DNA from: Schistosoma haematobium
Lineage: Eukaryota > Platyhelminthes > Trematoda > Strigeidida > Schistosomatidae
DNA: 64,000 nt
Reading direction: 5' to 3'
NCBI RefSeq assembly: GCF_000699445.3
Contig: NC_067199.1
Coordinates: 36,812,902-36,876,901 of the forward strand
Part shown: piece by piece, positions 56,376-64,000 of the stretch
How positions within the stretch are numbered: position 1 is the first letter of the stretch
Layout of the letters: every line of letters starts with the position of its first letter
The notes under the pieces: generated by a model
What the model was told of the DNA's origin: nothing
Databases searched by the model: none
The model's input: only the letters and a program-made list of their open reading frames with translations
Translations under genes and position numbers: made by a program

Positions 56376-56929
56376 TACTAAATGAAGTAATGAAAATAGA
56401 TAATTATTAGCTTTTTATCGTAACAATTTACAGTAGAATAAATGAATATCCTAAAGTGATGATAGAAATGATCACACTAAAAAAGCACATAATCAAATAA
56501 TCTATATGTAATCGTGAAAAAGACATCAATAAGTCACATACAAAATGTTCTTTATCATCTTATACCAGAATATTAACTATGTAATTCATAGCAAAGCTAA
56601 ATATATTACCAATTTATTGGTTTGAAAGCATTGGATTCATTTCCTGATGAGTGCATCTGGTTGAGAAATGAAACAGTTATTCAATACTCTCTGATTTTCA
56701 TTGCCAATGTAACTGTCTTCAAATTGAATAATCTTCCAAAACGTCAATCTGAAAACAGGAAATTTTAAATACTCGATAAAAGTAATTCTAAGGGTTTGTA
56801 TTTTCTTGTTGTTGATATTGAAGACTTCAATCTATCAGTCTCTTTTACTGTATATGCACTCTGTATTGACTGCTTTGGTTTTGCTTATTAGACACTAGTT
56901 TTTAATACAGTTAGTGTCTAACTATGGAG

Positions 56930-57060
56930 TTCAGGATGTTTGTTTCGTCCTATTTAGGACTTGTTGGATAGATGTATCTGCATCCTAATGTTGATCCTCA
57001 TATTGAAGCTTGAACCCAGCATATTTGGATTAAGAAGATGACGCTTCAATCACTGAGGTG
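56930..57060 (-). repeat. Degenerate hammerhead SINE, minus strand
   Basis: On the minus strand, AAGTCCTAAATAGGACGAAAC keeps ribozyme stem II and the GAAA box, but the CUGANGA box is lost. The tRNA-like head is barely visible (TTCAAGCTTCAATATGAGG). Confidence 0.5.
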
Positions 57061-57079
57061 TTGAGTTTACATGGTCACA

Positions 57080-57330
57080 CATCCTACCAAATACTGATCA
57101 GTCGCAGTTCCTAAAAGAAACGTCGGGAAAAATACAAATATTTACGCATGAAATTCATACCAGTTGAACAAGCTATCTGCTGTCTGAATTCAGCAACTCA
57201 GTGGATAAGGCTTTGGATGTTTGGAAAAAATAGTACTGGGTCTGAGACTCGGTATAAACAACAATATTAAGATGAAACATGATCCTTGGATTCTTCTAGT
57301 AGCCACTATCCAACTTTACTAAAATACAGA
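57080..57330 (+). repeat. tRNA-like SINE, third family
   Basis: GCATGAAATTCATACCAGTTG, then AACTCAGTGGATAAGGCTTTG (box-A-like) and TACTGGGTCTGAGACTC (box-B-like), followed by a body ending near ATCCAACTTTACTAAAATAC. It matches 19700-20010 but keeps the Pol III boxes better. Confidence 0.6.
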
Positions 57331-57804
57331 CAACAATCTTCACAGTGCTACATAATTTCCTTCAAATTAATACTAAGAACAAGGAGATGGGAAAACATCT
57401 ACAGTCCTTGGAGTTTTTTAATAAAGAAACCGTAATAGGAAATAAAGGCAAAAATATTTGCTTATTACAAGAAAATGTGAAATCAAAGTATGAACACATA
57501 ATGAAGTAGCAATATTATTAACATCTGCATTACAACTCATCTCAGAAGTGTTCAATTAAGTTGATTTATACATCACATGAATTTTCACCAGTCACTTGAT
57601 AGTCATATTGAAGAAAATACATACTGAACAAGAAAGTGAACTTTAAAATTAAGAGGTCAATAAAAGATTGTAACATGTATTATGTTTAATTAATAGACTG
57701 TTAATGATATACGATTTTCGTCAAATATTTGCATGTGATTATGACATGATCAAAATGGAGTTTATGGAGATTATAGTAATTTTAATAATTGAATTCATGT
57801 ACTC
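57331..57804. other. No gene recognised
   Basis: AT-rich sequence; nothing is supported. Confidence 0.35.
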
Positions 57805-58085
57805 ACCAGTGACTGGCTTCAAGATGACTTCTTGAAGTTCTAGTGAGAAGCCGTGACCAATGCAGTCCAATCCGTATCAGGTAGAAACAGGTATCTGCTT
57901 CAAATAATGGATGAATGGTTGCGCAACCATTGGATACCAGCTCAGTGACCTAGAGTTTAAGCTTTCGCGTGAGAGACTGAAGGTTCTGGGTTCGAATCCC
58001 GCACACGGGATCGTGGATATGCACGGTTGAGGAGTCCCACACTAGGATGAAACGGTCGTCCAGTGCCTCCTGTAATGAATCTTAC
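57805..58085 (+). repeat. Hammerhead SINE (SM-alpha type), near full length, 3'-truncated
   Basis: Contains the 5' extension (CCAGTGACTGGCTTCAAG ... GCCGTGACCAATGCAG), box A-like GCTCAGTGACCTAGAG, box B-like GGGTTCGAATCCC (a perfect tRNA-type B box), then TTGAGGAGTCCCACACTAGG ... GAAAC and CAGTGCCTCC. The first base of CUGANGA is changed to T, and the family tail is missing. Confidence 0.8.
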
Positions 58086-58667
58086 AGTCTAAATTTCAAG
58101 TAGGAAAACAGTATGCAAGAACACGTTTCTCTTGACCTGGAGGATTTTCTTGACGATTTAAGTTGGGTTATAATGCGACTTACTAAATATATATAGTATG
58201 CAGAACTGTTGTGAAAGATTCATAATAAAACGATTTTGGTATTTATTAAACCAATTTGTAACTTTGAGTATTCATATGGTTGAAGTTAATTTAATTGTGA
58301 TCGTTGTCGATAGCATTCTTCAATGGATAGGCCAATAGTTGTCCGATATTCTGTTGGTGAAACTTCCTTAAGCCTGTGACACACTTTCAAGACATACATC
58401 CACTTCTGTGTTCAAAACTGCATCATGTTTCAGTTAGCAACCTGTTGACTTGATTAACTATTTTCCTATAGTGAACTATGAGACATTCGGGATATAACAT
58501 AATTAACGCCGACTATCTTGTTCTTTGCTCAATATATAGTTTTTTACATACTTGAATACCATGGTTTGAAAGATAATGAATTACCAGAGGACATTGGATT
58601 TAAGAGTGTTAACTGACAAAAATATCATCAGTAAAGAGTTGTGGAGATTGTTAGGCTTTGTTTAAAT

Positions 58668-58803
58668 CATGAGCCCATCAAAGTTAGACCAACATTGAAA
58701 TCTCGGAAGCACTGTACGACCGTCTTTTCCTAGTAAGGGACTGCTCGGCAGTTCACATCCAAAACCCCGGTCGCTGGAATCAAACCCAGAACTTTCAATC
58801 TCA
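58668..58803 (-). repeat. Hammerhead SINE (SM-alpha type), truncated, minus strand
   Basis: On the minus strand: B-box-like TGGGTTTGATTCC, then CTGCCGAGCAGTCCCTTACT, a decayed GAAA region, and GTGCTTCCGAGATTTCAATG. It is head-to-head with the next copy. Confidence 0.65.
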
Positions 58804-58992
58804 CATGCCTTGGATACAAGCTCAGTTTTCCAGAGGCATTTGTATCCGAAACCGTATGTCCTGGGTTCGGTTCCTACGCTCAGGCTTTTGGATGAGCTAT
58901 ACTGAGCAGTCCCATACTAGGACGAAACCCGTCCAGTGCTTCCAAGTTTTCAATGGTGTTTTAACTTAGTTCAGTTCAAGATTTCAGTGTGA
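58804..58992 (+). repeat. Hammerhead SINE (SM-alpha type), plus strand
   Basis: Contains ACAAGCTCAGTTTTCCAGAG (box-A-like), CTGGGTTCGGTTCC (box-B-like), ACTGAGCAGTCCCATACTAG, GAAAC and GTCCAGTGCTTCCAAG with tail. One change in CUGANGA (GGA to GCA) probably disables cleavage. Confidence 0.7.
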
Positions 58993-60284
58993 AACCCATT
59001 TTCTTTGTTTACCCTTAGAAATATTTAAGTAATATACTCACTATAAAAAGAAGTTTATCTAAAAATTGCGATACTTTGGCCGAATACATTTTGAAATGTG
59101 AAGTCGTACACTTGAGTGTTACAAAATCTATATTAAAAAGATTACAAAAATATAGGGATGTGATTGGTTTTCGATATCCTACATGGTTTCAAATTCTTGA
59201 AATAATATTAAGAGAATTAACTTAACCCAGGGGACTCTCACATCTTGATGAGCTTGGATAGGTTTCGGTAGTTATGTTCTCTTAGCCAGATTGTTTAACT
59301 GCTGAGGATTTGTAGTTATTCATGAGAATATCTTCAGTGCTAACTTTACGTAAAAGTGAGCTTCTAGTTATTCCGTAAGTTTTATATCAGTTAAACCTGA
59401 AACCCTTGTTTATGATTGACTTTTTTCGCAGATTTTTTATCCAGTAGTTCTGGGATCTATGTTGACTGTCATTATTGGCTGATATTTAGCCTTGTGAGTA
59501 TGACTGACCTCTTACGCATCGGGCTCATAGATTGGGAATACATTGATCGCTAGTTGTTCTGAATATCGTGCTTCTAGAAACTCTCTAGTATTCTTAGATT
59601 ATTTCCTGTTCATAATTTCGTCATTTGGGTGGCTTAGCAATGTATTGTCTGACCCAACACAATAAGGTCAACCAAGAAAATCGTGACTAAAGTAAATGTA
59701 AGAGAAAATAGGACGAAAAACAGATTATGACGTAATTTGTAGGCTAAAAATCAGATGAAGACTGTTAGCAAAGGTTGTGGATTATTCAGGTCGCTAAATT
59801 TCATAGTTCACATTACGGACTGGTTATACCCAACTAAAATCAGTTCGTGTTTTAAACTGTAAAATGAAAATTACCAAAGCAGACCGAGGGTAAGAACTAA
59901 ATGGTTTTGACCTTAAAAAAGAACTGAGATTCTCAATTTCTACGACAAGAAATGGAAAGTGTTTTATGATTGATCATTTGACTCATTTCTATCGTCAGTT
60001 GTCAGCATACTGTATTAATCAGTTTTTTATTTTCAACCATGTTCTCAAAACTATTCCGTAAGGTGTTTAAACATTCTTTTCTAAAATTATATGTTGACAC
60101 AGATGTGTCCCAATTATAATAGCGATAAATTTACCTGTATAATGAGTTACTCTTTAAAGATTTTCAATCGCTTCAAAAGTACAATATTCAATTTCCATTT
60201 GCTTAGTTAGCTTAACATAAATGATCTTCATAAAGCAATTTCATCTTGTTCAATATCGGTTCTCATTGACAGGAAAACCAATAT
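58993..60284. other. No gene recognised
   Basis: About 1.3 kb of AT-rich sequence; no supported feature. Confidence 0.4.
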
Positions 60285-60530
60285 TAACAAGTTAGACATT
60301 ACCACCATCGGATACCAGTTCAGTGGTCTAGAGATTAGGCATTCTCGCACCAGACCGAAATTCATGGATTCGAATCCCCCTGTGGGATCGTGATTGTGCA
60401 CAGTATAGAAGTCCCATACTAGGACGAGATGGCCATTAGTGCTTTCCAGGTTTCCCATGGTGGTCTGGCTTTAACTGACTCATGAACTCAACTATTAAAT
60501 TACCAAAAATCTCCACAAAACTCTCTTCTG
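60285..60530 (+). repeat. Hammerhead SINE (SM-alpha type) with decayed ribozyme
   Basis: Contains GACATTACCACCATCGG, box-A-like AGTTCAGTGGTCTAGAG, box-B-like GGATTCGAATCCC, then AGAAGTCCCATACTAGGACG without a proper CUGANGA or GAAA, followed by the 3' part (TCCAGGTTTCCCATGGTGG) and tail AATCTCCACAAAA. The open frames on both strands here are read through the repeat. Confidence 0.75.
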
Positions 60531-60714
60531 ATAATAAGAATACAGTTAATTTTTTAATGATAGAATATACTCAAACTTCACAGTTGATTGATCACTGGAT
60601 GGTGATCTACTTCATGTGTGTCAAGTCCTTCTTAGTGCAGATTGAATGCTATCGACCAAGTTGCAATGTGGCCACTAGTCTAGGTGACTCGACATTGCGT
60701 GCACCATGTTGAGA

Positions 60715-60930
60715 TAAGATAGTGGTTGGTGGTAGTCAACAGAAAATCCTGGACCCGGGTTTCATGCTACTCTGACTGGAAAGCTGGGTAACACAGGATC
60801 TAATCCGTCAAGGAGCTCCAGTTTCCTCATGGTTACGGGTACAATTCGCCGACGAGTGCCAATTATCACGATGCTCGGGTCTAGGGTTTCCTGTTGACTA
60901 CCTCCAACCACCATCTTATACTCAAACTTC
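60715..60930. mobile_element. Foldback/MITE-like element with about 45-bp inverted ends
   Basis: The left end AAGATAGTGGTTGGTGGTAG, then TCAACAGAAAATCCTGGACC, is the near reverse complement of the right end (GGGTCTAGGGTTTCCTGTTG, then ACTACCTCCAACCACCATCTT). The spacer is about 120 bp. It is noncoding and GC-richer than its surroundings. Confidence 0.7.
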
Positions 60931-61044
60931 CTTCAACAGTCTATCAATCTATCAAAAATGTTTGCTATCAAATAATAAGTGGATATCATTATTATTAATG
61001 AATTGGTAATTATTACTGAAGATGATAATAATCTCTTTATTGAA

Positions 61045-61120
61045 ATGTACTTCTACCTGAAGTTTGTGCTGATGATGTTGTTTAGAATAACGATGGAAGC
61101 TCCACGACAAAATTCCATTA
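61045..61120 (+). repeat. Interspersed repeat shared with 25505-25610
   Basis: GAAGTTTGTGCTGATGATG, then TTTAGAATAACGATGGAAGC, parallels 25505-25610. Family not identified. Confidence 0.45.
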
Positions 61121-61599
61121 AAAAAAATCTATCTTAGTTAGAAGTTCGTTTTTCTGACTAATCATTGCTGCTACACTATTTACATTCCTTTGTAATTCAT
61201 TTTGTTATTTTTATTCTCGTCATATTAACATATTGTACACAGACTTCGAGCAATGCACATAAGTGACAGGCTTTATACTGATTATTGATTAAATGACTAA
61301 TTAACTGAAGAATATCATTAGTGTAGCTTAAATTATTCATAAAGGTTATCTCTATGCTCCTTTATGCATTCAGCTTATTATTATTTTTTAAAGGAACCCA
61401 ATTAGTCATTAGTTTTCTTACACAAAGACAAGAAAGGGGTATCTAAAACTCTTTTAGTATAAGCTGAACATACCTGATAAATTCAGTAATTTAAAATAAC
61501 ATATATTCATTTTAAAGGGACCAAGGCAATTAAATATATTTATATATAGTATCGTTAAATAACTTCTAAAAATGGATTACAGTATTGTTATATCCGGAC

Positions 61600-62190
61600 G
61601 ACAATAAATGAATGGTAGCGCTAGTAATTATTTATGGACTAATTTTATACATATATTCTTATTGTATGACTATTAAGTAACTGGACGGCCGTCCAGTGCT
61701 TTCAGGTTTTCCATGGTGGTCTAGCTTCAACTGACTCATGATCTTAACCATTGAAATTACTACAATCTCCACAAAACCCATCTGATAATAATATTCATAT
61801 TCCTTACATTATAAGCTTTTATTTGACCTATTATTTACTGTTATATGATTTACTAATTTCAAGTTATTCTCAACCTGTTAATCTCAATTTCTCACAATCA
61901 AAGCCACTCTTGAATTGATCTTGTACAAATGTAATTTTCTATTTTATGGTGTGACGTGGTCTGATTTTGTCTGTATATAAACCCAGTATGTTTGAAATAT
62001 ATAATCTATATGACAGAGGCTAACATTTGTGTTCTAGACTCAAAAGGCAGGGCTAGGCAGGAAAAGGATCAACAAGGATTCTAGGCTACTCGCACAGCTT
62101 TATGAGTCAATGGTATGGTCGACAAGTCACTGTTCTCTAATTGGCAGTACCATTAGGTTACACAAGGCCACAATGTATAACAAGTATTGT
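61600..62190 (+). repeat. Interspersed repeat family R, long copy interrupted by a SINE
   Basis: The outer parts match 49540-49985 in order (TTATGGACTAATTTTATAC; TTTTATGGTGTGACGTGG; TATATAAACCCAGTATG; AAGGATCAACAAGGATTC; AGGCTACTC). A TATAAA box lies at 61976-61981. The match is interrupted at about 61682-61795 by a SINE fragment. Confidence 0.6.
61682..61795 (+). repeat. 5'-truncated hammerhead SINE nested in repeat R
   Basis: Starts GGACGGCCGTCCAGTGC, a perfect 12-bp palindrome in the residue of ribozyme stem II/III, then TTTCAGGTTTTCCATGGTGG, TCTAGCTTCAACTGACTCATG and tail AATCTCCACAAAACCC. The tRNA-like head and most of the ribozyme are missing. Confidence 0.7.
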
Positions 62191-62575
62191 ACATCCGAAA
62201 AATATATGTGGATTAATATAATGCCATAAATCAGGAAAGTGTACAGATTTAGGACCAACCAGTTTCTAGTATCATTTTAAAAAGTTCATTTAACGGCTAT
62301 CAGAATTAATTATCTTAAAGGAAGAATGACAAGTATTTCCACACTATAATATGTAAACCACCTTTTACTAAGATTTATTTACTGTGGTTGATATTCAATT
62401 TTATGAAATCAAATGTGAACAAATGTGGTCTTGATCAACATTTTAATCAGTTTTTATATATTGGTAATCAAACAAAGATAAAATGTAGGTTTCAGCTTGA
62501 TTGCTTTGCTTGCAAAGGGAGTATATTTATGAGTAAAAAATGAACTATTCAGGGAAATAATTTCTAATAGTTAAA

Positions 62576-62895
62576 TTCATGAGTCAATTGAAGCTAGACC
62601 AACATGGAAAACCTGAAAGCATTGGACAGCCGCTTCGTTCTAGTATGGGACTCCTCCCGCATCGCGAGACTCGAATCCAGGATCTGTTATTCTCATGCGT
62701 GAGTACTTAACCACTAGCCGGCATCCAACAGTGTTAATGTCTAACTTCAACCAATCCAAGGAGTTACGCCACCGTCCACCATTTTCATCAATGAGTTACT
62801 ATCCCACAGCAAACCCGGTTGAACTCCACCGGTCACAGATTCTCGCTAGAACTCCAGGAAATACCTCTTGGAGACCGTCACTAGTGAGCATATGA
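62576..62895 (-). repeat. Hammerhead SINE (SM-alpha type), near full length, minus strand
   Basis: On the minus strand: 5' extension (ATATGCTCACTAGTGACGG ... ATCTGTGACCGGTGG), head with GTTGGATGCCGGCTAGTGG, B-box-like GATTCGAGTCTC, then a deletion joining CGATGCGGGAGGAGTCCC to the GAAAC-like part and the family 3' end. The CUGANGA box is lost in the deletion. Confidence 0.75.
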
Positions 62896-64000
62896 CGATT
62901 ATAATTTGATGTCCCATACAGCGAGAATTACGTAGTAAAAGTTATTTACCAAGCTCAACTACAAAAGAGAACTAAAGGAAAGTAGGCAGAAGAAAACCTA
63001 ATCCGACTTTTGGGTTACTCGAACATCAATGATTGGCACAGAAGCTAATGGTCAACGTTCTTTCATTACAGTCATTTCCTCGACCTGAGGACACTTTGTA
63101 CAATAAAGTCAGTTTTTCGCATACACTTTCTATCTACATAGTTGTGGATGAAGGAAATCATAGAAGCAAATATTATCGAACAAAAAAATGGATACTGCCA
63201 AAGGATGAAGTAAATGGAGGGCCATGAATTACTTGATTCGACTCTTTGATCCACTCAAGTTATTCCCGGTTGTTCGATAATATATCCAGCTATAATTTAC
63301 AGAAACCTTTACAAAAATCTGTCTGAATGCCTTATGTCTTATGTACTAATAAGGTTTTGCTTTTAGTTCAGTGATTTGTTAGAACAGTAGTTTAGATTTT
63401 AATTTAGTTCTCATCGTCTGTCATCGAACAGTACCATTTAGGCTAAACAAAATACTTAAATTAGTGAGTTTTTAAATGGGAACTCAAACTATTTCTCCAT
63501 TGTGTTGTTAAAAAAAAAAAAAAACAACAACAACAACAAGACAAAGAAGGTCAAACGAATATATGGCAACATTTACAACTGAAAAATCTGAATTAGTTGA
63601 ATTGTGACCCAACTTTGTGTTAAGTCATGGTTGTAGAGATTGATGTGTCAGTATATCCTTTAAAATTATACAAATCAATAAATAGATAAACAACTTCATG
63701 ATTCGTTAATTCAAATGGCTAGACATCATAATTCAACCAATAATAATGAAATAGAACTAATTGATATTACCATTGGTTGATATAGTTCGGTGGATTGTTA
63801 AGGCTAAAATATAAAACCAGAAGTGTTAGCCGTAGTTACATATCGTTACTTTCTGGTGTACAAAGTAATGTCGACTGTTGAGATCCAAAATATCGTTAAT
63901 TTCCGTACGAGTCTCGGCATATGGCCTCGGCCTTATATTTGATGTTCCTACGGGGGATGCAAAGAGACTATCCCAACACTCTAAGAGTGTTCCGGACAAT
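62896..64000. other. No gene recognised
   Basis: AT-rich sequence to the window end. It includes an A-run at about 63510-63524 followed by (CAA)n to about 63540, which may be the tail of an old retroposon. Frames at 63033-63254 are not convincing. Confidence 0.4.

Noticed and set aside
57961..58010. Possible tRNA genes at B-box-like sites such as GGGTTCGAATCCC
   Set aside because: These lie in tRNA-headed SINEs; no complete cloverleaf with acceptor stem and anticodon arm is seen.

Overview
The window reads as nuclear DNA of a parasitic flatworm of the genus Schistosoma; the species cannot be fixed from sequence alone. The signs are: A+T-rich DNA, tRNA-headed SINEs carrying a hammerhead ribozyme (the SM-alpha type known from schistosomes), an SR2-like RTE retrotransposon, a Ty3/Gypsy element with the features of the trematode CsRn1 clade, Penelope-like remnants, and genes with introns as short as 30 bp. 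No bacterial gene, operon or CRISPR array was seen.

Layout. 1-700: repeat fragments and a small ORF. 828-4708 (-): the 5' part of a nuclear lamin gene (four exons; the rest lies left of the window). 5436-5641 (-): last exon of an unrecognised one-pass membrane protein. 9977-13072 (-): two exons resembling a class I O-methyltransferase, with a solo LTR, SINEs and a MITE between them. 13586-19617 (-): a complete LTR retrotransposon with two LTRs that look identical. 19.6-29.4 kb: a repeat field of solo LTRs, SINE pairs, Penelope debris and an inverted LTR-like pair. 34172-35097 (-): a CKS1-type cyclin-dependent-kinase regulatory subunit, preceded within 70 bp by a small membrane-protein gene. 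35.3-38.4 kb: a SINE pair, then a truncated SR2 copy abutting an oppositely oriented Gypsy fragment. 39566-43116 (+): a complete casein kinase 1 alpha gene in five exons. 43.1-64 kb: mostly noncoding, with MITEs, a gag-only LTR element, a Penelope GIY-YIG-like fragment, a solo LTR and many SINE copies.

The three recognisable host genes are housekeeping ones (nuclear lamina, cell-cycle kinase partner, CK1 signalling kinase) and share no obvious pathway. The most interesting signals are structural: repeated head-to-head pairs of hammerhead SINEs, an apparently fresh Gypsy insertion whose pol is already broken by three one-base shifts, two adjacent perfect palindromes in a lamin intron, and the compact membrane-protein/CKS pair, which could be a trans-spliced two-gene unit. 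I found no clearly new enzymatic system.
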